Of a stretch of DNA of 64,000 nucleotides, positions 32,485 through 41,750 are shown piece after piece (the first letter of the stretch is position 1; every line of letters starts with the position of its first letter). The notes under the pieces were generated by a model. The model ran no database searches. It worked only from the letters and a program-made list of their open reading frames with translations, and was not told where the DNA came from. The DNA lies in contig NZ_SJRW01000002.1 of the NCBI RefSeq assembly GCF_004352825.1, forward strand, positions 1,207,578 to 1,271,577, written 5' to 3'. This stretch comes from Luteimonas arsenica (lineage in GTDB: Bacteria; Pseudomonadota; Gammaproteobacteria; Xanthomonadales; Xanthomonadaceae). The translations under genes were made by a program, and so were the position numbers.

Positions 32485-32530
32485 CGCAAGAATCGGAGTT
32501 TCGAAGCGCAGCCAGCGGCCCATTCTTGCG
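32485..32530. promoter_or_regulatory. Repeat CGCAAGAATCGGAGT with inverted half, upstream of the SDR gene
   Basis: CGCAAGAATCGGAGT (32485-32499) recurs exactly at 33382-33396 before the Ada-like gene, and its first nine bases occur inverted (ATTCTTGCG) at 32522-32530. The position before both genes suggests an operator for a shared regulator, possibly the Ada-like AraC-type protein. Confidence 0.5.
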
Positions 32531-32587
32531 CCATGGTCATCGAATGGTTCCGGTGACCCTTCCGGAACAGGCATCGAGGATGGGCGA

Positions 32588-33370
32588 ATGGCTAAACAAA
32601 ACGGCAGCGGGACGGAGCTGGAGAACAAGTCGATCATCATCACCGGGGCAAGCAGTGGCATCGGTGCGGCAGCCGCGCTGCTGTTCGCGGCCGAGGGCGC
32701 CAATGTGCTGCTGGGTGCGCGCCGCCCGGCGGAGCTGGAAGCGCTGGCGGACACGATCAACAGCGGCACTGGCAGGGCCGTGTGCCTGGCCGGCGACGTC
32801 AGGGATGAAGGCTATGCCGATGCCCTGGTCGATCTCGCCACAAGGGAGTTCGGGGGCCTGGACGGCGCGTTCAACAATGCCGGCATCGTGGGCGCCATGG
32901 CTCCGGTACCGGATATGGACATCGGCAACTGGAACGATGTCATGCGGGTCAACCTGACGGCCGCTTTTCTCGCCGCGAAGGCCCAGATACCGGCCCTGAG
33001 GAAGCGGGGAGGCGGTTCGATCGTCTTCACGTCGTCCTTCGTGGGGTACAGCAATGGCGGGATGCCCGGCATGGCGGCCTATGCTGCATCCAAGGCCGGC
33101 CTGGTGGGACTGGTGCAGTCGCTGGCCTCCGGACATGCGGCGGAAGGCATCCGCGTCAATGCGCTGTTGCCGGGAGGCACGATCACCCCGGCAGGAGGCG
33201 AAGGCGACCCGGGCGCGATGGAGTTCATCGCGAACCTGCACCCGGTGAAGCGGATGGCGACTGCGAAGGAGATCGCCCAGGGCGCCCTTTACCTCCTTTC
33301 CGACAGGTCGAGCTTCATGACCGGCAGCCCCATGATTGTCGATGGTGGCATGTCCGTCCGCTTGGTCTAG
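32588..33370 (+). CDS. Short-chain dehydrogenase/reductase (SDR)
   Basis: A 260-residue classical SDR. It has the Rossmann motif TGASSGIG, the NNAG motif and the catalytic Ser/Tyr/Lys set in VFTSSFVGYSN and AAYAASKAG. The C-terminal SPMIVDGGMSVRLV is typical. The ATG at 32588 lies nine bases after GAGG. The substrate cannot be told from the sequence; such enzymes are often called glucose or 3-oxoacyl-ACP dehydrogenases on weak grounds. It shares a repeat-bearing upstream region with the downstream Ada-like gene, 53 bases away. Confidence 0.88.
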   Translation: MAKQNGSGTELENKSIIITGASSGIGAAAALLFAAEGANVLLGARRPAELEALADTINSGTGRAVCLAGDVRDEGYADALVDLATREFGGLDGAFNNAGIVGAMAPVPDMDIGNWNDVMRVNLTAAFLAAKAQIPALRKRGGGSIVFTSSFVGYSNGGMPGMAAYAASKAGLVGLVQSLASGHAAEGIRVNALLPGGTITPAGGEGDPGAMEFIANLHPVKRMATAKEIAQGALYLLSDRSSFMTGSPMIVDGGMSVRLV

Positions 33371-33381
33371 CGGGCATCACG

Positions 33382-33396
33382 CGCAAGAATCGGAGT
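33382..33396. promoter_or_regulatory. Second copy of the 15-base repeat, upstream of ada
   Basis: CGCAAGAATCGGAGT, identical to 32485-32499, about 28 bases before the proposed ada start. A regulator site is the simplest reading. Confidence 0.5.
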
Positions 33397-33423
33397 GCCT
33401 GCGGGGGAAGCGCTGCGTACCCT

Positions 33424-34521
33424 GTGCGTGTGACTGATGATGGATGGACGTCTGCCGTGACGCTGCCCCCCGCCTACGAAACCGAGGACGACCGCTGGGC
33501 GGCGGTGCAGGCACGCGATGCCGCCGCTGCTGGCCACTTCGTCTACGCCGTGCGCACGACGGGGGTCTACTGCCCGCCGGGCTCGACGACGCGGCTGCCG
33601 AAGCGCGAGAACGTGGAGTTCTTCGATTCGGCCAGGGACGCCGAGGCGGCGGGCTATCGCTGCCGCCGCCGCGCACGTGGCGGCCAGGCCGGTGCGGCGG
33701 TCGATCGCGCGGCCCTGGTGGCCCGCGCCTGCCGTGTGATCGAGGCATCGGAAACACCACCCCGGCTCGACGATCTGGCCATCGAAGTGGGGATGAGCCC
33801 GTTCCATTTCCATCGCCTGTTCAAGGCCGAAACGGGCTTGACGCCCAAGGCCTACAGCTCGGCCTATCGCGCCCGGAGGCTGCGCGAGGAACTGGGCAGC
33901 GCCGACGCCTCGATCACCGATGCCATCTATGGCGCGGGTTTCAACTCCAACAGCCGCTTCTACGAAGCTTCCGGGCAGTTGCTGGGCATGCGCGCAAGGG
34001 ACTATCGGGCAGGCGGCGCCGGTGCGGTCATCCGCTTCGCGGTGGGCCAGTGCTCGCTGGGGGCCATCCTGGTGGCCCGGAGCCAGCGCGGCATCTGCGC
34101 CATCCTGCTGGGCGACGAGCCCGACCTGCTGGTGCGTGATCTGCAGGACCAGTTCCCGAAGGCCGAGATCATCGGCTGCGACAGCGAGTTCGAGCAGCTG
34201 GTGGCCCGGGTCGTGGGCTTCGTCGAAGCGCCTGCGATGGGGCTGAACCTGCCGCTGGACGTGCAGGGTACGGCCTTCCAGGAGCGCGTCTGGCGCGCGC
34301 TGCGCGAGATTCCACCGGGCATGACCGTGAGTTACGCCGGGATCGCCGAGCGCATCGGATCGCCCAGGGCCGTGCGCGCGGTGGCGCAGGCCTGCGCCGC
34401 GAACCCCATCGCAGTGGCTATCCCCTGCCATCGCGTCGTGCGGCGCGATGGCGACGTTTCCGGCTATCGCTGGGGCGTGGATCGCAAGCGCGAACTGCTG
34501 CGCCGCGAAGCCGGGGAGTGA
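33424..34521 (+). CDS. ada: Ada-like AraC-type regulator and O6-methylguanine-DNA methyltransferase
   Basis: A protein of about 365 residues with three parts: an Ada N-terminal domain (FVYAVRTTGVYC, about residues 20-85), an AraC-type DNA-binding domain (LAIEVGMSPFHFHRLFKAET, about residues 100-200) and a methyltransferase domain with the acceptor Cys335 in IPCHRVV. In E. coli Ada four cysteines bind zinc (Cys38, 42, 69, 72). Here only Cys50 and Cys80 align; the other two positions are Ser54 and Arg83, so the metal site and phosphotriester repair look impaired. GTG starts at 33424, 33430 or 33457 are possible. Confidence 0.85.
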   Translation: MRVTDDGWTSAVTLPPAYETEDDRWAAVQARDAAAAGHFVYAVRTTGVYCPPGSTTRLPKRENVEFFDSARDAEAAGYRCRRRARGGQAGAAVDRAALVARACRVIEASETPPRLDDLAIEVGMSPFHFHRLFKAETGLTPKAYSSAYRARRLREELGSADASITDAIYGAGFNSNSRFYEASGQLLGMRARDYRAGGAGAVIRFAVGQCSLGAILVARSQRGICAILLGDEPDLLVRDLQDQFPKAEIIGCDSEFEQLVARVVGFVEAPAMGLNLPLDVQGTAFQERVWRALREIPPGMTVSYAGIAERIGSPRAVRAVAQACAANPIAVAIPCHRVVRRDGDVSGYRWGVDRKRELLRREAGE

Positions 34522-34548
34522 CGGGAGGCCTCTCCCGGCCGCACGTGC

Positions 34549-35928
34549 TCAGCCCGCGGGCACGCGCAGTCGCGTGCGCGGGCTTGGCGGCGCGCCGTAG
34601 ACCGGCGGCAGGTCGGGCCCCTGGACGATGCCCAGCGGCGCGTAGCCCGCGTACTGCGGGAACACCTGGCCCAGCCGGTTGTTGCCCATGCGCCGGATCA
34701 GCAGCTCGGAGAACACCTGGCGATAGTCGGTGGTGACCGGGATGTCGCCGAACCAGGGCGCCAGCACTTCCGGGTCGAGGCCCGGCCAGTCGCCATAGAA
34801 ACGGCGGCCGTTGACGGTGTCGCCCAGCACCAGCATCGGGTTGCCGTAGCCGTGGTCGGTGCCGCCGCTGCCGTTCTGGCGCACGCGGCGGCCGAACTCG
34901 GACTGCACCATCACCGTGACCCGCGAGGACTCGCCGCCGGCGGCCATTTCGACGTAGAAGGCGGTCAGCGCTTCGGACAGTTCGGCGACCTTGTTCTGGT
35001 AGTAGTGGTAGCCGCTGCCGGCCGTGCCCTGGCCGTCGTGCGTGTCCCAGCCGCCGAGGTCGAGGGTGGCGTAGCGCAGGCCGGTGCCGAAGCGGATCGC
35101 CTGCGCCACCGTCCACAGCTGGCGCGCGAAGGTGCTGGTGGGCCAGCCCGCGGGCAGGGTGGCGGTGAAGGGCAGCTCGCGGATGCGGCGCAGTGCGGCG
35201 TCGCCGGCGCGGGCCTGCTGTTCGACCGCCGCGCGGCCGGACACGAAGCTGCCGAGCACGTCGTTGACGCCCAGCAGGTTCGCCGGGCGGCCACCGCCCG
35301 ACTCGCGCCACTGCCAGGGGCCGGCGTTGAGCGCGAACTCGTTGGGGCTGGCCATCGACAGCGCGTCGGTGTTGCCGAGCAGGGTGGCCGGCTGGCCGTT
35401 GCTGACGCCCAGCAGCGGCAATCCGGCGGTCGCGCCCGAGGGATCACTGGCCCAGGCGCGCGCCAGCCAGCCGCTGCCGCCGCCGGCCCGTCCGGGCGTG
35501 CCGAGGTCGCAATAGAGCTGGGCGTCGAAATGGCTGCGGGTGAGCGTCGTCGACATGCCGCAGGCATGCACGATGGCCAGCCGCGATTCCTGCCACAGCG
35601 CATGCAGGCCGGCGGCCGACGGATGCAGGCCGAAGCCGGTGCCGCCGCCGCCCTGCAGGGTCAGCGGCAGCGCGCCGTAGGCGCCGCTGGCGGCGATCGC
35701 CAGCGAGGGGCGCGCCTCCTCGTAGTGGCCGCGGTCGTTGCCGTCGATCGGCACGACCAGGTTCAGGCCGTCGATGCCGCCGCGCAGGAACACGTGCACC
35801 AGGGTGTCGTGCGGCGTGCCGGCGGCGGCCGGCGGCGCATAGAACATCGACGGGGCGACGCCGGCGATGGCGGCGGTGGCGCAGCAACCCTTGAGGAAGG
35901 CGCGGCGCGAGAGCGTGTGGTCGGCCAT
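34549..35928 (-). CDS. DUF1501 family Tat-exported protein
   Basis: A 459-residue protein with a Tat signal (SRRAFLKGCCATAAIAGVAP followed by an Ala-rich cleavage region). The body fits DUF1501: TLVHVFLRGGIDGLNLVVP, FAPLDHGYGN-like GGTDHGYGNPMLVLGD and TLDLGGWDTHDGQ, resembling sulfatase-fold metal-binding proteins. It is encoded 10 bases downstream of a DUF1800 protein, the usual pairing. The pair is exported and of unknown biochemical role. Confidence 0.9.
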   Translation of the reverse strand: MADHTLSRRAFLKGCCATAAIAGVAPSMFYAPPAAAGTPHDTLVHVFLRGGIDGLNLVVPIDGNDRGHYEEARPSLAIAASGAYGALPLTLQGGGGTGFGLHPSAAGLHALWQESRLAIVHACGMSTTLTRSHFDAQLYCDLGTPGRAGGGSGWLARAWASDPSGATAGLPLLGVSNGQPATLLGNTDALSMASPNEFALNAGPWQWRESGGGRPANLLGVNDVLGSFVSGRAAVEQQARAGDAALRRIRELPFTATLPAGWPTSTFARQLWTVAQAIRFGTGLRYATLDLGGWDTHDGQGTAGSGYHYYQNKVAELSEALTAFYVEMAAGGESSRVTVMVQSEFGRRVRQNGSGGTDHGYGNPMLVLGDTVNGRRFYGDWPGLDPEVLAPWFGDIPVTTDYRQVFSELLIRRMGNNRLGQVFPQYAGYAPLGIVQGPDLPPVYGAPPSPRTRLRVPAG

Positions 35929-35938
35929 GGCGGAATCC

Positions 35939-37687
35939 TCAGCGGGTGGCGAATTCGGGCGACATCAGCAGCAGCGAGACCATGCTGCGCAGGCGGTCGT
36001 GGTTGTAGTGCGCCCGGAGGTCGCTGCCGCTCCAGGTATTGCTGTCGGCGATGACGTAGGACGAGGACGCGCCCTGGGCCATGAAGGCGCGCAGCATCTG
36101 CAGCCGCGCCGGCGCCGGCGGCCGGCCCAGCAGGCGCAGGCACCAGAAGTCGACCAGGTTGGCCGCGGTCCAGCTGGCGACGCCCGCGCGGCTGTCCTCG
36201 ACGACGGGCAGCAGGCGCTGGTCGTCGTCGCTGGTCTCGGTGAGCCAGGACAGCATCCGCCAGGTCATGCCGAAGCTGTTCGCACCCGACCAGGCATCGG
36301 CGTCGTCGGCATAGCCGTTGGGCGCGGGCCAGTCGTAGGGCACGTGCCCGGTGCCGGCCAGGCGCCACATGAATCCGTCGCCGTGCGCGTGCGCCGGGCG
36401 CAGCGTGTACGTGCTGCCGGCCGCCCGCAGCGCCGCGGCGATCACTTCCGACGGCCGCCGGCGCTTGCCCTGGCGCGCCTCGCGCACCTCGGGCGAGCGC
36501 AGGATGTGGCGCAGCACCACGCGGATCTGGTCGGCGTCCTGCCAGCGCTGGCGGAACAGCGTCGCCGCGCTCTCCACCAGCGATGCCGGCGCGGCATCGC
36601 CCGCGAAGTGGTGCACCAGCTTGCGGCAGATGAAGCGCGCCACGCGCGGGTGGCTGGCGATGCGGTCGAGCACGTCGCGCCCGTCCTTCATCGCCGGCTG
36701 CTCGGGCGGCAGGTACATGCCGAGCACGAACTTCGGACCGGTGTCGTGCCAGGCCGCGCGGTAGACGAAGCTGCCGTCGTTCTCGGACGGGTACTGCCAG
36801 TGGCCGTTGCGCAGCGTCCAGCCTGTGAACGCGGCCGCGGTTTCGTAGACGTCGACGTCGGTGTAGCCGATGGGGTAGGAGGGATCCTCGGGACAGGGCG
36901 GAACCTGCCCGGGATTCATGAAGCCCAGGTAGTTCTCGGCGCCGAAGGTGTGCAGCTCCAGCAACTCGCGGGCGAAGTTCTCGTTCGGGCCGGAGCGCGT
37001 GTTGGAGCGGTTGTCGAGGTAGTACAGCATCGCCGTGCTGGACGCGACCGCCTCCAGCATGGCGCGGAAGTTGCCCAGTGCCCGGGGGCGGATGACGTCG
37101 CGGCTGTGGTGCACGAACACCGGGCCGGCGTCGTAGTCGCTGCCGGTGACGTGGAAATGATCGTGCCAGAACGTGGTCATCCGTTCCTGCAGTTGCCGCT
37201 TCGAGAACGCAGCGCGCATCACCGAGGCGCGCTGCGATTCCCAGGCGGGGAGCATGCGCACTTCCCAGGGCGCGCCGCTGGCGACGTGGTCGGCCCAGAG
37301 CTGGGTGAGGCTCTTGCCAAGGGTGGTGTAGCCGGCGCTGGACAGGCGCGCGTCCATGGCGGAATCGTCGATCGATTCCCAGGCCAGCTGCTGCTCGACC
37401 AGGGCCTCGTAGCGCGCGATGTCGTTCCCGCCGAGCGCGTTGAAGGCCTCGCGGGCGCCGGGGAAGATTCCGTAGCCAAGCCGGCTCCACGCGCGGACCC
37501 AGGCCGGCGCCGGCGGCAGGTGGACGGTGGGTTCGCGCAAGCGGTCGTCGACATCGCCGGGACCGTTGCCGGGCGGCGGCAGGATGGGCCCCGGGCGCAG
37601 CGCGGCGCGGCCGATCTCCTGGCCATAGCGCTGCTCCAGCAGGCTGTCGATGGAAATACGGCCCTTGGCCGCCCTGGTCACTGGCAT
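35939..37687 (-). CDS. DUF1800 family protein
   Basis: About 582 residues; ATG 37687 is chosen because GGGGGA precedes it, though ATG 37708 is in frame. Family features: the N-terminal helical region with RLSSAGYTTLGKSLTQLWAD, the conserved MTTFWHDHFHVTGSDYD, NFARELLELHTFGAENYLGF and TAAAFTGWTLRNG, and the C-terminal MSPEFATR. It is co-transcribed with the DUF1501 gene. The function is unknown. Confidence 0.9.
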   Translation of the reverse strand: MPVTRAAKGRISIDSLLEQRYGQEIGRAALRPGPILPPPGNGPGDVDDRLREPTVHLPPAPAWVRAWSRLGYGIFPGAREAFNALGGNDIARYEALVEQQLAWESIDDSAMDARLSSAGYTTLGKSLTQLWADHVASGAPWEVRMLPAWESQRASVMRAAFSKRQLQERMTTFWHDHFHVTGSDYDAGPVFVHHSRDVIRPRALGNFRAMLEAVASSTAMLYYLDNRSNTRSGPNENFARELLELHTFGAENYLGFMNPGQVPPCPEDPSYPIGYTDVDVYETAAAFTGWTLRNGHWQYPSENDGSFVYRAAWHDTGPKFVLGMYLPPEQPAMKDGRDVLDRIASHPRVARFICRKLVHHFAGDAAPASLVESAATLFRQRWQDADQIRVVLRHILRSPEVREARQGKRRRPSEVIAAALRAAGSTYTLRPAHAHGDGFMWRLAGTGHVPYDWPAPNGYADDADAWSGANSFGMTWRMLSWLTETSDDDQRLLPVVEDSRAGVASWTAANLVDFWCLRLLGRPPAPARLQMLRAFMAQGASSSYVIADSNTWSGSDLRAHYNHDRLRSMVSLLLMSPEFATR

Positions 37688-37814
37688 GGTGTCCCCCGAC
37701 TCGATCATCGCCCCAGAGGCGACTATCGCCCATGGCCGAAGGCGGGGCTGTGACCGCCGGCAGGGATCGGGCCGGCAACCCGGCTTCGGGGCGGCCTTCC
37801 CGGCCGCGGCGGAC

Positions 37815-39218
37815 TCAGACCCAGCCGAAGGCGTAGAACAACCCGATGATCACGAACACCGCCAGCGTTTTGATGATCGTGATCGCGAAGATGTCCTTGT
37901 AGGCCTGGCGATGGGTCAGGCCGGTGACCGCGAGCAGGGTGATCACCGCACCGTTGTGGGGCAGGGTGTCCATGCCGCCCGATGCCATCGAGGCCACGCG
38001 GTGCAGCACCTCCATCGGGATCCCGGCGGCGTTGGCATTGGCAATGAAGGTGTCGGCCATCGCCGCCAGCGCGATCGACATGCCGCCCGAGGCGGAGCCG
38101 GTGATGCCGGCCAGCGCGGTGACCGTGACCGCCTCGTTGATCAGCGGGTTGGGGATCGACCCCAGGGCACCGGCGACCAGCAGGAAGCCGGGCAGGGCGG
38201 CGATCACGGCGCCGAAGCCGTACTCGGAGGCGGTGTTCATCGACGCCAGCAGGGCACCGCCGATGGCCGACTTCGTGCCTTCGGCGAAGTGCGCGAACAC
38301 CGTCCTCCAGGCGAAGGCGAGCACGGTCAGGATGCCGATCAGCAGCGCGCCCATCACCGCCCAGATCGCGGCGATCTTCGCCACCTCCTGCACCACCGGG
38401 GCGGGGTTGCCGATCACCGCCGGGATGAAGCTGTGGCTGTCGCCGTACCAGCCCGGGATCAGCCGGGTCAGCACCAGGTTCGAGACGCCCACCATGACCA
38501 GCGGCAGCAGCGCGATCAGCGGATGGGCGAGCTTCTCGCCGCTGAAGGGGGCGGGTTCGTTGAGCAGGGTGGCCGGGTCGCCGTAGCCCTCGCCGGCGGC
38601 CTGGGCCACGCGCCGGCGCCAGTTGAGGTAGGCCAGGCCGAGGACGAGGATGAACACACCGCCCAGCGTGCCCAGCACCGGCGCCGCCCAGGTGTCGGTG
38701 CCGAAGAAGGCGGTCGGGATGATGTTCTGGATCTGCGGCGTGCCCGGCAGCGCGTCCATGGTGAAGGTGAAGGCGCCCAGCGCGATGGTGCCGGGGATCA
38801 GTCGCTTGGGGATGTTGCCCTGGCGGAACAGCTCGGCCGCGAACGGGTACACCGCGAACACCACCACGAACAGCGACACGCCGCCGTAGGTCAGCAGGGC
38901 GCAGACGATCACGATCGACAGCATCGCCCGCTGCGCGCCGACCACCCTGATGGTGGCCGCGACGATCGCCTCGGAGAACCCGGAGATCTCGATCAGCTTG
39001 CCGAACACCGCGCCCAGCAGGAACACCGGGAAATAAAGCTTCAGGAACCCGACCATCTTGTCCATGAACAGGCCGGTGAACATCGGCGCGACCAGCGACG
39101 GGTCGGTCAGCAGCACCGCGCCGAGCGCTGCGATCGGCGCGAACAGGATCACGCTGTGGCCGCGGTAGGCGACGTACATCAGGAACACCAGCGCGGCCAG
39201 CACGATCAGGAACGACAT
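37815..39218 (-). CDS. GntP-family permease
   Basis: A 467-residue integral membrane transporter with about 12-14 helices, related to gluconate and D-3-hydroxybutyrate permeases. The ATG at 39218 (MSFLIVLAALVFLMYVAYRG) is preferred to the extension upstream. Typical stretches: YFPVFLLGAVFGKLIEISG, LTYGGVSLFVVVFAVYPFA, FTMDALPGTPQIQNIIPT and GSASGGMSIALAAM. GntP members take up sugar acids or short hydroxy acids; the neighbourhood (3-hydroxybutyrate dehydrogenase, oligomer hydrolase, PHA synthase) makes 3-hydroxybutyrate a reasonable guess, not shown by the sequence. It is divergent from the TonB receptor, with a shared 169-base promoter region. Confidence 0.9.
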   Translation of the reverse strand: MSFLIVLAALVFLMYVAYRGHSVILFAPIAALGAVLLTDPSLVAPMFTGLFMDKMVGFLKLYFPVFLLGAVFGKLIEISGFSEAIVAATIRVVGAQRAMLSIVIVCALLTYGGVSLFVVVFAVYPFAAELFRQGNIPKRLIPGTIALGAFTFTMDALPGTPQIQNIIPTAFFGTDTWAAPVLGTLGGVFILVLGLAYLNWRRRVAQAAGEGYGDPATLLNEPAPFSGEKLAHPLIALLPLVMVGVSNLVLTRLIPGWYGDSHSFIPAVIGNPAPVVQEVAKIAAIWAVMGALLIGILTVLAFAWRTVFAHFAEGTKSAIGGALLASMNTASEYGFGAVIAALPGFLLVAGALGSIPNPLINEAVTVTALAGITGSASGGMSIALAAMADTFIANANAAGIPMEVLHRVASMASGGMDTLPHNGAVITLLAVTGLTHRQAYKDIFAITIIKTLAVFVIIGLFYAFGWV

Positions 39219-39293
39219 CGGACACCCTTGCGATCGTGCGGCGCACGACTCCACGGCTGACAGTGTTCCCGCCGGCCGCAGTCGCGGCCCATT

Positions 39294-39316
39294 GTCCGAA
39301 GGTACGATGCCGCCGC
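39294..39316. promoter_or_regulatory. Candidate operator, copy 1 (divergent permease/TonB receptor promoter)
   Basis: GTCCGAAGGTAC followed by GATGCCGCCGC. It matches the element at 47250-47272 at 20 of 23 positions, with GTACGATGCCGCCGC identical in both. Each copy lies between divergent genes. Confidence 0.55.
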
Positions 39317-39387
39317 GGGCACCCCCTCCCTAGTCTTGGCAGCACGCGGCAAACGGCCGCGAGCACACGAGCATTCCAGGGGACACC

Positions 39388-41646
39388 ATGAAGCCTGCCC
39401 ACCTCCGCGCCACCACCCTCAGCCTGGCGATCGTCATGGCCCTGGCCGCACCCGGCCTGCATGCACAGGACGCCGGTGCCGCCGATGCTGCTCCCGCAGC
39501 CAGCGCCACCGACATCGACGGCATCACCGTCACCGCCCGCCGCCGCGTCGAATCCATCATGGACGTGCCGGTCGCGGTCAGCGCCTTCGGCGAGGAGCAG
39601 CTCAAGGACCTCCAGGCCAGCGACGTCACCGGCCTGCAGGGCGCGGTGCCCAACCTCAACATCGTCCAGGGGCGCGGTTCGGCGAACAGCACCAACATCT
39701 TCATCCGCGGCATCGGCCAGCCCGACGCGCTGCAGAGCTTCGACCCGGGCGTGGGCATGTACGTCGACGACGTCTACTACTCGCGCATCAACGGCTCGAT
39801 GTTCTCGCTGTTCGACGTCCAGCAGATCGAAGTGCTGCGCGGGCCGCAGGGCACGCTGTACGGCAAGAACTCCACCGGCGGCGCGATCAAGGTCACCACC
39901 CGGGATCCCTTCGACCACAGCGGCGGCGCGGCCGAACTGACCATCGGCGACTACGGCCGCCAGGAAGTGCGCGCCTACTACAGCGGCCAGCTGAGCGACA
40001 CCGTGGCCGCCAGCATCGCCGCGGCCTCGATCCGCAACGACGGCTACGTGCGCGACACCGACACCGGTCGCCACTACAACAACGATGACACCCAGGCCAT
40101 CCGCGCCAAGATCGCCTTCCAGCCCAGCGACACCTTCCGCGCCACGCTGTCGTTCGACCACACCGAACAGGACGTGGCGCCGACGCTGGGCCGGCCGATG
40201 GCACCGCTGCTGCAGACCGACCTCGGCTTCGGTTCGATCGTGGTGCTGCACCCCGGCGAGACCGGCGAGTGGAACCACCGCTCGCGGACCTCGTTCCTGC
40301 CGCCGGGCCACGGCCAGGTGATGGAGAGCGCCGGTGCCTCGCTCGCCATGGAGTGGGACTTCAGCCCGCAGTGGCTGTTCAAGAGCATCACCTCGTACCG
40401 CCAGCTGGAGACGAATTCCTTCATCGATATCGACGCCAGCGAGTTCGAGCTCGGCGACGTGCTGGTCGCACTGGACCAGGACCAGTTCAGCCAGGAATTC
40501 CAGCTCCAGTACGACAACGGCGGCAACCTGCAGGCGACGTTCGGCGCCTACTACATGAAGGAGGACGTGCCGTCCTACCAGGAGGCCTATGCGGACGATC
40601 TGTTCGCGCTGTTCGGCACCCCGATCGCGTTCCTTCGCACCATCGAAGACGACCTGAGCACCACCAGCGTGGCCGCCTTCGCCCACGCCAACTGGGAGTT
40701 CGCCCCGACCTGGACGCTGGCCGCCGGCGTCCGCTGGACCCGCGACGAGAAGGAGTACGACCGCAGCACCAGCACCTTCTGGGGCGCGCCCTTCTCCGGA
40801 ATCAACGAGACCGTGGCCTTCCAGGCCAAGGCCAGCTGGACCGCGGTAACCCCCTCGGTCAGCCTGCAGAAGGCCTTCAGCGACAACGTGATGGGCTATG
40901 TCTCCGCCAACCGTGGCTTCAAGTCGGGTGGCTTCAACGGCCGCGCCAACACCGTCTACGACACCCAGCACGCCAAGTTCGACCCGGAATACGTCTGGAC
41001 CTACGAGCTCGGCCTGAAGGCCGCTTCCGACGACGGCCGCCTGCGCGGCAGCGTCGCGGCGTTCAAGAGCGACTACAAGGACTTCCAGGCCCGCGTCTCG
41101 CAGGACGTCGGCACCTTCCCGGTGCTCAACGCCGCCGAGCTCGACATCGTCGGCATCGAATTCGAGGGCAGCGCCCGCTTCGGCGAAGCCAGCGTGCTGA
41201 GCGCGCAGCTCGGCTGGCTGGATGCGGAATACGACCGCTTCGACGACTTCCGCCTGGATCCGTCCTATCCCGGCTACGATCCCAACCTCAACCATGACCA
41301 CGTGCCGTTCTCTCCGGAGATGACCGCGCGCATCGCCTTTCAGCAGGGCTTCTCGCTGGGCGACGCCGGCAACCTCGGCGTCGGCGTGGACGCCTCCTAC
41401 CGCAGCAAGACCTGGCTGTCGGTCGACAACCGCGACGTGCTCAGCCAGGGCGCCTACACCCTGTTCGGCCTGTTCGGCGTGTGGGATTCGCCGCAGTACG
41501 TCTGGCAGGTGCGCGCCGGCGTGCGCAACCTGACCGACGAGGTCTACAAGACCGAAGGCCAGGAGTTCGCCAGCGTCGGCAACATCCAGACCGCCTACTA
41601 CGGCCTGCCGCGCAACTGGTACCTGTCGGTGCGTTACAACTTCTGA
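39388..41646 (+). CDS. TonB-dependent receptor
   Basis: A 752-residue outer-membrane receptor. Signal peptide (about residues 1-27, ending PGLHAQ), a plug domain beginning around DIDGITVTARRRVESIMDVP with VEVLRGPQGTLYGKNSTGGAI, and a C-terminal beta-barrel ending NWYLSVRYNF with the terminal Phe expected for BAM recognition. The substrate is unknown; the closest general type is the vitamin/sugar-class receptor. It is divergent from the GntP permease and precedes the CrbS-like sensor kinase by 104 bases. Confidence 0.93.
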   Translation: MKPAHLRATTLSLAIVMALAAPGLHAQDAGAADAAPAASATDIDGITVTARRRVESIMDVPVAVSAFGEEQLKDLQASDVTGLQGAVPNLNIVQGRGSANSTNIFIRGIGQPDALQSFDPGVGMYVDDVYYSRINGSMFSLFDVQQIEVLRGPQGTLYGKNSTGGAIKVTTRDPFDHSGGAAELTIGDYGRQEVRAYYSGQLSDTVAASIAAASIRNDGYVRDTDTGRHYNNDDTQAIRAKIAFQPSDTFRATLSFDHTEQDVAPTLGRPMAPLLQTDLGFGSIVVLHPGETGEWNHRSRTSFLPPGHGQVMESAGASLAMEWDFSPQWLFKSITSYRQLETNSFIDIDASEFELGDVLVALDQDQFSQEFQLQYDNGGNLQATFGAYYMKEDVPSYQEAYADDLFALFGTPIAFLRTIEDDLSTTSVAAFAHANWEFAPTWTLAAGVRWTRDEKEYDRSTSTFWGAPFSGINETVAFQAKASWTAVTPSVSLQKAFSDNVMGYVSANRGFKSGGFNGRANTVYDTQHAKFDPEYVWTYELGLKAASDDGRLRGSVAAFKSDYKDFQARVSQDVGTFPVLNAAELDIVGIEFEGSARFGEASVLSAQLGWLDAEYDRFDDFRLDPSYPGYDPNLNHDHVPFSPEMTARIAFQQGFSLGDAGNLGVGVDASYRSKTWLSVDNRDVLSQGAYTLFGLFGVWDSPQYVWQVRAGVRNLTDEVYKTEGQEFASVGNIQTAYYGLPRNWYLSVRYNF

Positions 41647-41671
41647 TCCCTCCCGGAACGGTTGGACCAGG

Positions 41672-41702
41672 GCAGCGGCGGGCTTCGGCCCGCCGCTGCG
41701 TT
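41672..41702 (+). terminator. Hairpin after the TonB receptor
   Basis: GCAGCGGCGGGC-TTCG-GCCCGCCGCTGC (41672-41699), a 12-base-pair perfect stem. Only a weak T tail (GTTATG) follows, so termination may be partial. Confidence 0.6.
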
Positions 41703-41750
41703 ATGCTCGATCCGCACGATTGAAGGCGGCTGGATGGGGGACACGGGGCA

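Noticed and set aside
37723..41301. A minus-strand open frame of more than 1000 codons
   Set aside because: It runs opposite the TonB receptor and in another frame of the permease; the composition is that of a shadow, and both real genes have clear family motifs.
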